NCBI GenBank assembly: GCA_002339265.1
Contig: DDKG01000018.1
Span: 1 to 31,845 of the forward strand
Origin: Massilia sp. UBA2604
GTDB lineage: Bacteria; Pseudomonadota; Gammaproteobacteria; Burkholderiales; Burkholderiaceae_D
DNA: 31,845 nucleotides
Direction: 5' to 3'
Position numbers and translations under genes: made by a program. The notes below the pieces were generated by a model that made no database searches, was not told the origin of the DNA, and saw nothing but the letters and a program-made list of their open reading frames with translations. Of this stretch, positions 1 through 8,417 are shown one piece after another; positions within the stretch are counted from its first letter, which is position 1; each line of letters opens with the position of its first letter.

Positions 1-657
1 GGCCAGCCATGCATGGTGATCGGCCACCAGAAGGGCCGCGACACCAAGGAGCGCGCGATGCGCAACTTCGGCATGCCGAAACCGGAAGGCTACCGCAAGG
101 CGATGCGCCTGATGAAGCTGGCGGAAAAATTCGGCCTGCCGATCTTCACGTTCGTTGACACCCCGGGAGCTTTCCCCGGCATCGACGCCGAAGAGCGCGG
201 CCAGTCGGAAGCCATCGGCCATAACCTGTACGTGATGGCCGAACTGAAGGTGCCGCTGATCGCCACCATCATCGGCGAAGGCGGCTCGGGCGGCGCGCTG
301 GCGATCGCCGTCGGCGACGCGGTGCTGATGCTGCAATACTCGACTTATTCCGTGATCTCGCCGGAAGGCTGCGCCTCGATCCTGTGGAAGACCTCGGAAC
401 GCGCGGCCGACGCCGCCGAAGCCCTGGGCCTGACCGCGCACCGCCTGAAGGCGATGGGCCTGGTCGACAAGATCGTCAGCGAACCGCTGGGCGGCGCCCA
501 CCGCGATCCGGCGCAGATGGCGCAGCTGCTCAAGCGCGCGCTGGCCGATTCGCTGCGCCAGTTCCAGGGCATGAAGACCAAGGACCTGCTGGAAGCCCGT
601 CACGCGAAGCTGATGAGCTATGGCAAGTTCAAGGAAACCCTGCCGCGCGAGGAGTGA
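1..657 (+). CDS. accA: Acetyl-CoA carboxylase carboxyltransferase subunit alpha (3' part)
   Basis: This is the C-terminal part of the alpha subunit of acetyl-CoA carboxylase carboxyltransferase, which with AccD moves the carboxyl group from carboxybiotin to acetyl-CoA in the first step of fatty acid synthesis. The frame is open from base 1, giving 218 residues before the TGA; family members are about 320 residues, so roughly the first 100 are outside the window. Visible family segments are [45 protein letters not shown] and the glycine-rich [15 protein letters not shown] that helps form the oxyanion and CoA pocket. The ATG at 13 is internal, not the start. The gene runs straight into tilS, as is common in Burkholderiales. 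Confidence 0.97.
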   Translation, partial: GQPCMVIGHQKGRDTKERAMRNFGMPKPEGYRKAMRLMKLAEKFGLPIFTFVDTPGAFPGIDAEERGQSEAIGHNLYVMAELKVPLIATIIGEGGSGGALAIAVGDAVLMLQYSTYSVISPEGCASILWKTSERAADAAEALGLTAHRLKAMGLVDKIVSEPLGGAHRDPAQMAQLLKRALADSLRQFQGMKTKDLLEARHAKLMSYGKFKETLPREE

Positions 658-2086
658 TCCTCTGAGCCGTTCGAAGCGCGGGGCCAACCCGGCCGGGCTG
701 GTCCCGGCATCGTTCGCGCAGGCCATGTCCGGCCTGCGCGCCAAATACTCTCCCCACTCCATTGCAGTAGCCTGTAGCGGCGGCCTCGATTCGATGGTCT
801 TGCTGCGGCTGGCGCACGACTGGTGCGTGCAGCATGGCATCGCGCTGCATGTCTTCCACGTCCATCATGGTCTGAGTCCGCACGCCGACGACTGGCTGGC
901 GCACGTCGAAAAGAGCGCCGCCGAACTCGGCATCAAGGTCGACCATCGGCGCGTGACGGTACCGAACGACGGCAACGGCGTCGAGGCCGCGGCGCGCAAG
1001 CTGCGCTACGCGGCGCTGGGAGAAATGTGCCGCGCCCATGGCGCGAGCCTGCTGCTTACCGCCCATCACCTCGACGACCAGGCCGAGACGGTGCTGCTGC
1101 AACTGCTGCGCGGATCGGGGCTGGCAGGCTTGTCCGGCATGGATGCGGACAATCTCGCTCCCGGCTTGCTGCGCAGCGCCGAGCTGGCGATGGCGCGGCC
1201 CTTGCTGGCGCAGTCGCGCGCGGCGCTGGAAGCGTTTGCGCTCGAGCACGGCCTGGGCTGGGTCGAGGACGAATCGAACCAGGACCCGCGCTATACCCGC
1301 AATGCGCTGCGCCACCAGGTGATGCCGGCCCTTGGCGCCAATTTCCCCGGATTCCAGGCGCGCCTGGCGCGCGGGGCAATGCACGTCGCGTCGGCCCAGC
1401 GGCTGCTGGATGAACTGGCGGCCGACGACCTGGCGACCTGCCAGGACGGCGAGGCGATCGACCTGGCCTATCTGTCGCGCCTGAGCGCAGACCGGGTCGA
1501 CAACTTCATGCGCCACCTGTTCGCCGTGCGCGGACTGGCGATGCCGTCGACCGCCTGGCTGCACGAAATGGTGGCGCAACTGTTTTCGGCGCGCGAAGAT
1601 GCGCAACTGAAGGTGACGCATCCGGGCTGCCATATCCGCCGCCACCGCGGCAAGCTGTTCCTGACGCCGCACCTGCCGGATCTTGCCGGCATGCGCGATC
1701 CGGACGATGTCGGCGTGCTCGACAAGCAGGGGCAGGCGTTCCGCTGGCAGGGCGAGGTGTCGATCGCCTTCCCGGACTATGGCGGGGTGCTGCACTTCGA
1801 GCCGGCCGGGCAGGGCTTCGATGCGCTCTGGCTACGCACGCAGACACTCACGATCGATTTCCGCACCGGCGGCGAGCGGCTCAAACTCGCGGCCAACCGA
1901 CCATCGCGCAGCCTGAAGGCCCACTATCAGGCGCTGGGCGTGCCGGCGTGGGAGCGCGAACGCTTGCCGACTGTCCGCCGCGACTTCGACCTGCTGTTTG
2001 CGGCAGGCATCGGCATGGATTGCCGGCACTGGTCGGCGAGCGGAACGGAGCTGATCGGACTGCGTTGGGAAGCAACCTCGGCCTGA
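620..2086 (+). CDS. tilS: tRNA(Ile)-lysidine synthetase TilS
   Basis: TilS uses ATP and lysine to convert C34 of tRNA-Ile(CAU) to lysidine, so that the tRNA reads AUA and is charged with isoleucine. The N-type ATP pyrophosphatase P-loop SGGLDS begins at residue 53 counted from 620, followed by HVHHGLS, a [13 protein letters not shown] segment and [10 protein letters not shown], all typical of TilS; the C-terminal substrate-binding domains follow and the total length (488 aa at most) is normal. The start is uncertain. ATG 620 overlaps accA by 38 bases and has a weak ribosome site, ATG 725 leaves only 12 residues between its helix and the P-loop region, and a CTG at 662 sits 7 bases after a good GGAG. 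The enzyme is expected to be cytoplasmic and essential. Confidence 0.93.
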   Translation: MASSRKPCRARSDPLSRSKRGANPAGLVPASFAQAMSGLRAKYSPHSIAVACSGGLDSMVLLRLAHDWCVQHGIALHVFHVHHGLSPHADDWLAHVEKSAAELGIKVDHRRVTVPNDGNGVEAAARKLRYAALGEMCRAHGASLLLTAHHLDDQAETVLLQLLRGSGLAGLSGMDADNLAPGLLRSAELAMARPLLAQSRAALEAFALEHGLGWVEDESNQDPRYTRNALRHQVMPALGANFPGFQARLARGAMHVASAQRLLDELAADDLATCQDGEAIDLAYLSRLSADRVDNFMRHLFAVRGLAMPSTAWLHEMVAQLFSAREDAQLKVTHPGCHIRRHRGKLFLTPHLPDLAGMRDPDDVGVLDKQGQAFRWQGEVSIAFPDYGGVLHFEPAGQGFDALWLRTQTLTIDFRTGGERLKLAANRPSRSLKAHYQALGVPAWERERLPTVRRDFDLLFAAGIGMDCRHWSASGTELIGLRWEATSA

Positions 2087-2160
2087 ATTGTATAGGCAAG
2101 TGTATGCCGAAAACGCATTAAGTTATTTTCTTTCCATATAGCTTTTTCGGCCTCCAAGCC

Positions 2161-2190
2161 TTGTGATGCCGCGTTGCAGCATGCTACATT
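2161..2190 (+). promoter_or_regulatory. Putative sigma70 promoter of lysC
   Basis: TTGTGA at 2161-2166 and TACATT at 2185-2190 are separated by 18 bases, in the 148-base gap between tilS and lysC. A short dyad, AAGGGT (2191-2196) and ACCCTT (2223-2228), lies just downstream in the presumed leader. No strong ribosome site precedes the lysC ATG. Visual match only. Confidence 0.35.
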
Positions 2191-2234
2191 AAGGGTCCCC
2201 TTTTATCTTTACACAAGCTGGAACCCTTCCTGAT

Positions 2235-3482
2235 ATGGCTTTAATTGTCCACAAATATGGCGGGACGTCGATGGGCTCGACGGACCGTATCAAGAATGTC
2301 GCGGCCCGGGTGGCCAAGTGGCATGACGCAGGTCACCAAATCGTCGTGGTGCCGTCCGCGATGTCGGGCGAAACCAACCGCCTGATTGGTCTGGCCAAGG
2401 AAATCATGCCGCAACCGGACCCGCGCGAACTGGACATGATCGCCTCGACCGGCGAGCAGGTGTCGGTTGGCCTGCTGGCCATGGCACTGCTGGCCATCGG
2501 CAAGGATGCGGTGTCGTACACCGGCTGGCAGGCGGGCATCCGCACCGACTCGTCGTTTACCAAGGCGCGCATCCAGTCGATCGACGACAGCCGCGTGCTG
2601 CGCGACGTCGCCGCCGGCAAGATCGTCATCATCACGGGTTTCCAGGGCATGGATGACGAAGGCAATATCTCGACCCTGGGCCGCGGCGGTTCGGATACGT
2701 CCGCAGTGGCGATTGCGGCCGCGCTGAAGGCCGACGAATGCCTGATCTACACTGACGTCGACGGCGTCTACACGACCGACCCGCGCGTGGTGGACGAGGC
2801 GCGCCGCCTGTCGAAGATCACGTTCGAGGAAATGCTCGAGCTGGCCTCGCTGGGCTCGAAGGTGCTGCAGACCCGCTCGGTCGAATTCGCCGGTAACTAC
2901 CAGGTGCCGACGCGCGTGCTGTCGTCGCTGACCGATCCCCTGATGCCGCTGGAAGAAGAAGCCCAGTCCGGCACCCTGATTTCGTTTGAGGAAGAAAGCA
3001 ATATGGAACAAGCCGTCATCTCCGGCATCGCGTTCAATCGCGACGAAGCAAAGATCACCGTCCTGGGCGTGCCGGACAAGCCGGGCGTGGCGTACCACAT
3101 CCTGGGCCCGATCGCCGACGCCAATATCGAAGTCGACATGATCATCCAGAACCAGTCGGTGGATGGCAAGACCGATTTCACCTTCACCGTGCCGCGTAAC
3201 GACTTCGTGCGCGCGATGAGCGTGCTGGAAGGCCAGCAGCAGGCGCTGGGCGCGGCCAAGGTGCTGGGCGACGCCAAGGTGTCGAAGGTGTCGGCGGTGG
3301 GCGTGGGCATGCGCAGCCACGTCGGCGTCGCGTCGCAGATGTTCCGTACCTTGTCGGAAGAGGGCATCAATATCCAGATGATCTCGACCTCGGAAATCAA
3401 GATCTCGGTGCTGATCGACGAGAAGTATATGGAGCTGGCCGTCCGCGCGCTGCATAAAGCATTTGGTCTCGAACAAGGTTAA
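2235..3482 (+). CDS. lysC: Aspartokinase, monofunctional, with C-terminal ACT domains
   Basis: Aspartokinase phosphorylates L-aspartate with ATP, the entry step to lysine, threonine, methionine and diaminopimelate. The 415-aa protein starts with the kinase signature KYGGTSMGS, has STLGRGGSDTSAVAIAAAL and YTDVDGVYTTDPR for the nucleotide and aspartate sites, and ends with two ACT domains from about residue 265 (VLGVPDKPGVAYHI and VGVGMRSHVGVASQMF...ISTSEIKISVLI), which usually carry lysine/threonine feedback control. It is not fused to homoserine dehydrogenase. An in-frame ATG at 3003 (residue 257, MEQAVISG) stands 8 bases after GAGGAAG at 2988-2994. This is where the separately translated beta subunit begins in alpha2-beta2 aspartokinases, so an internal product is plausible. 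Confidence 0.97.
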   Translation: MALIVHKYGGTSMGSTDRIKNVAARVAKWHDAGHQIVVVPSAMSGETNRLIGLAKEIMPQPDPRELDMIASTGEQVSVGLLAMALLAIGKDAVSYTGWQAGIRTDSSFTKARIQSIDDSRVLRDVAAGKIVIITGFQGMDDEGNISTLGRGGSDTSAVAIAAALKADECLIYTDVDGVYTTDPRVVDEARRLSKITFEEMLELASLGSKVLQTRSVEFAGNYQVPTRVLSSLTDPLMPLEEEAQSGTLISFEEESNMEQAVISGIAFNRDEAKITVLGVPDKPGVAYHILGPIADANIEVDMIIQNQSVDGKTDFTFTVPRNDFVRAMSVLEGQQQALGAAKVLGDAKVSKVSAVGVGMRSHVGVASQMFRTLSEEGINIQMISTSEIKISVLIDEKYMELAVRALHKAFGLEQG

Positions 3483-3511
3483 CAAATTTCAAAATTTTTG
3501 GGTGTGCGTCC

Positions 3512-3540
3512 TTGACGCAATGAGGTCCAGCCCTTAAGAT
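3512..3540 (+). promoter_or_regulatory. Promoter of tRNA-Ser
   Basis: TTGACG at 3512-3517 and TAAGAT at 3535-3540 with an ideal 17-base spacer, ending 40 bases before the first base of the mature tRNA. A near-consensus sigma70 promoter in this position is expected for a monocistronic tRNA gene. Confidence 0.65.
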
Positions 3541-3580
3541 GCCTGCACTCAGCGCTGACGTGCAAACGCCGGTTCTGATG

Positions 3581-3673
3581 GGAGACGTGGCCGAGTGGCC
3601 GAAGGCACTTCCCTGCTAAGGAAGCATACGGCTTATACCCGTATCGTGGGTTCGAATCCCACCGTCTCCGCCA
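3581..3673 (+). tRNA. tRNA-Ser(GCU), CCA encoded
   Basis: A class II tRNA. The acceptor stem GGAGACG pairs with CGTCTCC (3663-3669), followed by discriminator G 3670 and encoded CCA 3671-3673. The anticodon stem CTTCC (3608-3612) pairs with GGAAG (3620-3624), and the seven-base loop places GCT at 3615-3617, which reads AGC and AGU serine codons. A long variable arm lies between the anticodon stem and the T arm. The T arm is GTGGG, TTCGAAT, CCCAC. The tRNA has its own promoter upstream and terminator downstream. Confidence 0.97.
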
Positions 3674-3682
3674 AGTTTGATG

Positions 3683-3710
3683 AAAAAAGCCACCGCAAGG
3701 TGGCTTTTTT
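3683..3710 (+). terminator. Intrinsic terminator after tRNA-Ser
   Basis: A perfect 12-bp stem: AAAAAAGCCACC (3683-3694), loop GCAA, then GGTGGCTTTTTT (3699-3710). The run of six T forms the U tract. The matching A run could let it work on the other strand too. Confidence 0.93.
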
Positions 3711-3751
3711 CATGATCGCTCCCTGCCGGGCAGTATATTCAGCTCCTACGT

Positions 3752-4564
3752 ATGATGTTTCCCGATAATTTCATCGCGAACGGATGCCACGTCAGCGAAA
3801 CGATTGCCAATCGCCTCATCAAGCTGCGTAATCGCTATGCCTATCCCCGCGCCCATGTCCGCGCCTCGAACAGTCCGGCGCAATTCAGCCTTGGCGGTGC
3901 CCGATGGGCCGAGCTTGTTCATCCTGAACCCGGCGAGATCACGGACCTGGAGCTGGACTGCTATCATGCCGGTTTGCTGCACTCCACGGACCCGGCCGAC
4001 AATCTGCTGGGTACGCTGTCGACGGTATTCTGGGGCTTCTATACCTTCAGCCCGCCTTTCGCTACGGTACGCGCCATGCGCCACCATGGCGGCCATGGTG
4101 CAAGGCCGGCAGCCAGCCCGGCGCTGGTCGCCCAATGCCTGAAGGCGGACGCGCCGACCGACATCGGCGCGGCGCTGGGCCGCCTTGGAGCACTATCGCA
4201 GCTTGGCCGCACGCCGTTCGCCAGCAAGGTCATCGCGTTCATGTACCCGGACCGGGCCGGGGTACTCGACAATAAAATCGCAAACGGCCTCGCGGCCAGT
4301 GCCTGGGCACGTGGCGCGCCGTTTTTAGATGGAATCGGAGACGTACGCGCGCCGCGCTACCAAAGGCGCTACGTCGCCTGGTGCGAATTCCTGTGCCGGG
4401 TGGCGGCGGGAATGAATGCCGGCATTGCCGATGGCGCCGACTGGCATTGGGCGGCCGGCGCAAGCGGTCCGCAGGAATGGCGCGCCATCGATGTCGAGAG
4501 GGCGATCTTCGCGCACTTTAGCGATGACGTGCAGTACAGGTCATTCGTGCGCAGGGCGCCATGA
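3752..4564 (+). CDS. Unrecognised protein, possible OGG/HhH-type fold, first gene of nuclease cassette
   Basis: I do not recognise this 270-aa protein with certainty. It has no signal peptide or membrane segment and is probably cytoplasmic. The most suggestive part is residues 153-176, around TPFASKVIAFMYPDRAGVLD. Here a helix with Lys159 is followed 14 residues later by Asp173 in VLDNKIA. That recalls the catalytic Lys ... Asp arrangement of helix-hairpin-helix (OGG-like) DNA glycosylases, although the Lys-Asp spacing in human OGG1 is 19. The link is inference. The gene begins 42 bases after the tRNA terminator with ATG ATG and no clear ribosome site. Its TGA overlaps the ATG of the nuclease gene (ATGA at 4561-4564), so the two are probably translated together. 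G+C is visibly lower than in the flanking genes, which suggests acquisition. A structural or restriction-accessory role is also possible. Confidence 0.72.
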   Translation: MMFPDNFIANGCHVSETIANRLIKLRNRYAYPRAHVRASNSPAQFSLGGARWAELVHPEPGEITDLELDCYHAGLLHSTDPADNLLGTLSTVFWGFYTFSPPFATVRAMRHHGGHGARPAASPALVAQCLKADAPTDIGAALGRLGALSQLGRTPFASKVIAFMYPDRAGVLDNKIANGLAASAWARGAPFLDGIGDVRAPRYQRRYVAWCEFLCRVAAGMNAGIADGADWHWAAGASGPQEWRAIDVERAIFAHFSDDVQYRSFVRRAP

Positions 4565-5682
4565 CGCTGCCGGCCGTGCTGGAAAGGCTCACCAGGTTCA
4601 AGCGGGTGCTGGAAGAATTCGAGAAACGCACCCGCGCGCCGAGAGAAAGAACGTTTCTGGAGCTGGGAGGGTTTCCCCATTACGAGCGTGTGATCAGTAA
4701 TTTCCTCGCGTTCTATCTCGATCCGGGCGCCGAGCACAAGATGGGGAATATGCTGCAACGCGCGCTTCTGAACCTGCTCGGTCTCGACGACGTCCAGCTG
4801 GACGTCGTCGAGACCGAGGCGGCGAACATCGACATCGTGGCGTCCGGCGTCAGCCATGTGGTCGCGATCGAAAACAAGATTTACCACCATGCCGGGGCGA
4901 ACCCGTTCGGGACCTATGTCCATGTGATTCGCAGCCGATTCCCCCGACACAGCTGCCATTTCGTCGTGCTGACGCCGTTCCCTGCCGTGCTCGATGGTCA
5001 GCGCAATGCGCTCGCCGAGCTCGGATACGTCATTGTCACCTATGACGCTCTGTTCGCCGAAATCCGGTCGATCATGGGCGACTACGCCGCCAGCGCCGCG
5101 AACCGTTACTGGCTCCTACTAATCGACCTCATCAAGACTATCGAGAACATCAGCATGGGAAGCACATTCGATCGCGCCTCGCTCGACTTTTTCGACACGA
5201 ATGCCGCCACCTTGGCCGAGCTCGTGCGGAACATACACGCGCTCAGGGCCGAGTTGCGCGCCAAGCTGAATGCACTGCACGAGATGCTGAAGACCGAACA
5301 TCCGCTGCTGCTCGATGACGAAATGATGGTCAATCGCGGCGCATATCATCGTGATAGCGGCGATTTGTTCTCCGACACTTTCTACGTCGATATCGCCTTC
5401 CCGAACGGCGCGCGGGTAGCGTGCGATGTGACTGTGGGCATCGGCGAGTGGAGCATTCGCGTGATTCCACGAAATGGCGCCAACTTCCGGGCGCTGCAGG
5501 ACGTGCTGACGCGCACCGGTTTGTCTTTCGAACCGGCGGACGATCGATTTCTCCTGACCGGTCTGCAGCTTCCACGGGGACTGGACGGTGACCTCGGGAT
5601 CGTGGCCGCCGCCGCCGCGAAGGTGATCGATTTCCTGAAGGCAGAGGCGCGCTCCGCCGACCCTGTCGCATGGGTTGCCTGA
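4561..5682 (+). CDS. PD-(D/E)XK nuclease superfamily protein (PDDEXK_4-like)
   Basis: A 373-aa probable DNA or RNA nuclease. Residues 44-75 (VISNFLAFYLDPGAEHKMGN and the following helix) match the N-terminal layout of the PDDEXK_4 family. The catalytic core is strand IDIVA with Asp91, then 12 residues, then Glu104-Asn-Lys106 in VAIENKIYHH, so the D...ExK triad is intact. After it comes a helical region (about 160-250) and a C-terminal alpha/beta domain. The gene is translationally coupled to the preceding unknown gene by ATGA. A 42-bp perfect palindrome at 4777-4818 encodes residues 73-86, just before the active site. The gene converges on mprF with a 22-base gap. Families of this kind are often found in defence islands; the actual substrate cannot be read from the sequence. 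Confidence 0.85.
   Translation: MTLPAVLERLTRFKRVLEEFEKRTRAPRERTFLELGGFPHYERVISNFLAFYLDPGAEHKMGNMLQRALLNLLGLDDVQLDVVETEAANIDIVASGVSHVVAIENKIYHHAGANPFGTYVHVIRSRFPRHSCHFVVLTPFPAVLDGQRNALAELGYVIVTYDALFAEIRSIMGDYAASAANRYWLLLIDLIKTIENISMGSTFDRASLDFFDTNAATLAELVRNIHALRAELRAKLNALHEMLKTEHPLLLDDEMMVNRGAYHRDSGDLFSDTFYVDIAFPNGARVACDVTVGIGEWSIRVIPRNGANFRALQDVLTRTGLSFEPADDRFLLTGLQLPRGLDGDLGIVAAAAAKVIDFLKAEARSADPVAWVA
4777..4818. repeat. 42-bp perfect palindrome inside nuclease gene
   Basis: The left arm 4777-4797 (21 bases, beginning CTCGGTCTCGAC) is the exact reverse complement of the right arm 4798-4818, with no spacer; the centre is CAG|CTG at 4797/4798. The first mismatch is 4776/4819. I checked all 21 pairs. 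As a result both strands encode the same peptide LGLDDVQLDVVETE. RNA from this region could form a stem of about 19 bp with a four-base loop. Confidence 0.97.
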
Positions 5683-5704
5683 GCCAGCCCGATACATAGT
5701 CCGC

Positions 5705-8275
5705 TCACAGGAAAATCCGCGCATACCCCCGCGCCGACAGCGCCGCGACATCGGCCAGCAGCGCCGGCAGGAGCTTGCCGCCCGCGTAAGCGATATAGCG
5801 TGGCTCCCACACCGGATGGAATTTCTCCTTGTACGCGCGCAGGCCCTGGAACTTGTAGAACGGTTCGCCATGCCGGTACACGAAGCCGGCCAGCCGGCTC
5901 CACAAGGGCGAGGTCTTCGACGCGCGCACGCCGGACAGCGGCGCCATGCCGAGGTTGAACCAGCGGTAGCCGTGTTCCTGCCCCCACAGGAATACGTGGA
6001 TCAGCAAGCCATCCATCAGGCCGCGCGGCGCCGCGTGCATGAAGCGCATCAGGTCGATCGACAGCTCTTCGCCGGTGGGACCGCACAGCAGGTTGGCGAA
6101 GGCGACGATGCGGCCTTCGCGCTCCAGCACCGCCACCGGCTGCCGCGCCAGGTAATCGTCGGCAAAGAAGCCCAGCGAAAAACCTTTCTCGCCACCGGCC
6201 TTGCCTGTGAGCCAGTCGTCCGACACCGAGCGCAGCTGCGGCAGGATGGCCGGCACGGACTCCGGCGCAACGATCCGGAAGTCCACGTGTTCTCGCTTCA
6301 GCCGCTGCAGGGCCGCCCGCAAATCCTTGTAGCGGCCCCCCGCCAGCGAAAAGCCTTCGAGCAGGATGCGCGCCTCCTCGCCGACCTTGGCGAAGGTCAT
6401 CCCAAGGTCGGCGTAGCAATGCAGCTGTTCCGGATGCACCTGGTAGAACACCGGGGTGGCGCCGTAGTCGTCGGCGCGGTCGACGAAATCGCGGATCAAG
6501 GGCGCGGCGGCCGCCGGCGGGCCGACCGGATCGCCCAGCGCGACCCAGGTCCGTCCCTGCACGCCATACATGATGAAGGCCGTGCGTTCGGGGTTGAACA
6601 GCAACTCTTTGTCGCGCAGCCAGGCCAGGTAGGGCAGGGTCGCGCCCTGCGCGCGGACGATGCGCTCGGCGTCGGCCAGCGCCGCGCCGGACGGCGCCTC
6701 GGTCAGGTGCGGCAGCGGACGCAGCAGGCGTGCGACGCCGAACGCGAACAGCACGACCGCGGCACCCAGGCTCGCGCGCAGGAAGCGTGGCGTGTCGTCG
6801 TGCAGCGCGACCTGCCACCACAGTTCGTTCGCATAGTCGACATGGCGGTAGGCGAACACGCCGATCCACAGCGAGGCGCCGAAGGCGGCCACTATGGCGA
6901 CGATCCAGCCGGGGGAGAAGCGGGTGTCGAACAGGGCCGCGCGCCGTTCGAACAGGCGGCGGCTCGGCACGAACACCAGCATCAGCAGGGCCAGCAAGGT
7001 CGCTTCTTCCCAGTCGCCGGCCTTCAGCAGCGAGGCCGCGATACCGGCCGCCAGCGCGCCGACGGCGAGATACCAGGCCAGCCGGATGCGGCGCGCGATC
7101 GCCTGCGCCAGCAGCAGGAGCGCCACGCCGACCACGCTGCCGACGAGGTGCGAGGCCTCGAACAGGCCGAGCGGCAGCAGGCGCGACAGCCAGTGCAGGC
7201 GCTCGTGCGCGGCCGGCGTGGCGCCCGAGACCAGCAGCAGCAGGCCGGCCATGAAGGTGAACAGCGACAGGATCCGGGGCGCGAGCCGCACCGAGTGCTG
7301 CCCCAGCGACTGGCCGAGCTGCTGCAGGCGGGCGCGCCGGTGGCGCGTCTCGTCGCCGACCAGCAGCAGTAGCGCCAGGCTCAGCGGCAGCAGGTAATAG
7401 ATCAGGCGGTACAGCAGCAGGGCCGCCACGATCTGGTCGGCGCGCAGCCAGGGCGCCAGCAGCAGCGCCATGATGCCGTCGAACACGCCCAGTCCGCCGG
7501 GCACGTGGCTGGCCAGCGCCACCAGCTGCGCCGCGAGGAAGGCGCCCAGGACGACAGGATAGGCGGGGCCGTCCGGCGGCAGCAGGGCGTACAGGACACT
7601 CGCCGCCAGCAGCCAGTCGGTCACCGACACGAGCAACTGCGCCAGCGTGAGTGGCGGGCGCGGGATCGGCAGGTCGAAGCCGTGCACCCGCAGTGGCGAC
7701 TTGCGCAGCAGCGGCAGCAGCAGATAAGCGCCGGCCAGCGCCAGGCAGGCGAGGCCGAGCCACTGGGCGCCGCGTCGGGCCAACTCTCCGTCCAGCCAGG
7801 CATGCGGGTGACTGGCAAGGCTCCAGCCGCCCAGTGCCAGCAGGCCGAGCCAGTAGGTGATGCCGTTCAGGGCCACGATCCGCGACAGGTCGGCGCCGCC
7901 CACGCCCCAGCGCGAATAGAAGCGGTGGCGCACGGCGGTCCCGGACAGCAAGGCGAAGCCGACGCTGTTGCTGATCGCGTAGGCGATGAAGGCGGTCACG
8001 GCGATGCGCGCGCGGGCGATGCGCTTGCCGATGTAGAAAAAGGCAAGCTGGTCGTAGCAGCTCAGGACCAGGTAGTTGGCCGCGCAGCACAGCAGCGCCA
8101 GCAGGAGATGATCGGGCCCTAGGCGCGCGAGCGCGGCCTGCAGGTCGCGATAGCGGATCGCCTGCAGTTCGCCGTGCAGGACCCAGAGCGCCGCGCACAG
8201 CAGCACGGCGCCGAGCACCGGGGGCAGCCAGCTGCGCAGCCTGGCATGGTGACTGGACATCGTGGTGGCATTCAC
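5705..8275 (-). CDS. mprF: Bifunctional phosphatidylglycerol aminoacyltransferase/flippase MprF
   Basis: MprF transfers an amino acid (lysine or alanine) from charged tRNA to phosphatidylglycerol and flips the product to the outer leaflet. This lowers surface negative charge and gives resistance to cationic peptides and acid. The 856-aa protein has the usual size. The first about 500 residues are a series of hydrophobic membrane segments (flippase domain, with SHVPGGLGVFDGIM typical of the family). The C-terminal about 330 residues form the cytoplasmic synthase (DUF2156, GNAT-like), with MYGVQGRTWVALGDPVGP, FYQVHPEQLHCYADLG, KGFSLGFF and YKFQGLRAYKEKFHP. The ATG at 8275 is preferred because GAGGA lies 8 bases upstream on this strand. 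Lysine versus alanine specificity cannot be told. Confidence 0.95.
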   Translation of the reverse strand: MNATTMSSHHARLRSWLPPVLGAVLLCAALWVLHGELQAIRYRDLQAALARLGPDHLLLALLCCAANYLVLSCYDQLAFFYIGKRIARARIAVTAFIAYAISNSVGFALLSGTAVRHRFYSRWGVGGADLSRIVALNGITYWLGLLALGGWSLASHPHAWLDGELARRGAQWLGLACLALAGAYLLLPLLRKSPLRVHGFDLPIPRPPLTLAQLLVSVTDWLLAASVLYALLPPDGPAYPVVLGAFLAAQLVALASHVPGGLGVFDGIMALLLAPWLRADQIVAALLLYRLIYYLLPLSLALLLLVGDETRHRRARLQQLGQSLGQHSVRLAPRILSLFTFMAGLLLLVSGATPAAHERLHWLSRLLPLGLFEASHLVGSVVGVALLLLAQAIARRIRLAWYLAVGALAAGIAASLLKAGDWEEATLLALLMLVFVPSRRLFERRAALFDTRFSPGWIVAIVAAFGASLWIGVFAYRHVDYANELWWQVALHDDTPRFLRASLGAAVVLFAFGVARLLRPLPHLTEAPSGAALADAERIVRAQGATLPYLAWLRDKELLFNPERTAFIMYGVQGRTWVALGDPVGPPAAAAPLIRDFVDRADDYGATPVFYQVHPEQLHCYADLGMTFAKVGEEARILLEGFSLAGGRYKDLRAALQRLKREHVDFRIVAPESVPAILPQLRSVSDDWLTGKAGGEKGFSLGFFADDYLARQPVAVLEREGRIVAFANLLCGPTGEELSIDLMRFMHAAPRGLMDGLLIHVFLWGQEHGYRWFNLGMAPLSGVRASKTSPLWSRLAGFVYRHGEPFYKFQGLRAYKEKFHPVWEPRYIAYAGGKLLPALLADVAALSARGYARIFL

Positions 8276-8417
8276 TGGCGCGGTCCTCGTCGGGTATTTT
8301 CCTTTCGAGCCGCGCCGGGCCCAGTGGTTCCATGGCCGAGCGGGACAACCCCGGCTGCCGATTTGCGCTATCTTTATTTCCCATTCAGACGAGTTCGACT
8401 ACAAGACTGGAGCGAAG

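Noticed and set aside
2106..2151. GCCGAAAA ... TTTTCGGC inverted repeat after tilS
   Set aside because: The loop is about 30 bases and A/T-rich; too weak to call a terminator.
5382..8384. 1000-codon minus-strand frame overlapping mprF
   Set aside because: Wrong frame: the 856-aa frame gives a full MprF with all motifs, while this one is low-complexity Arg/Ala sequence.
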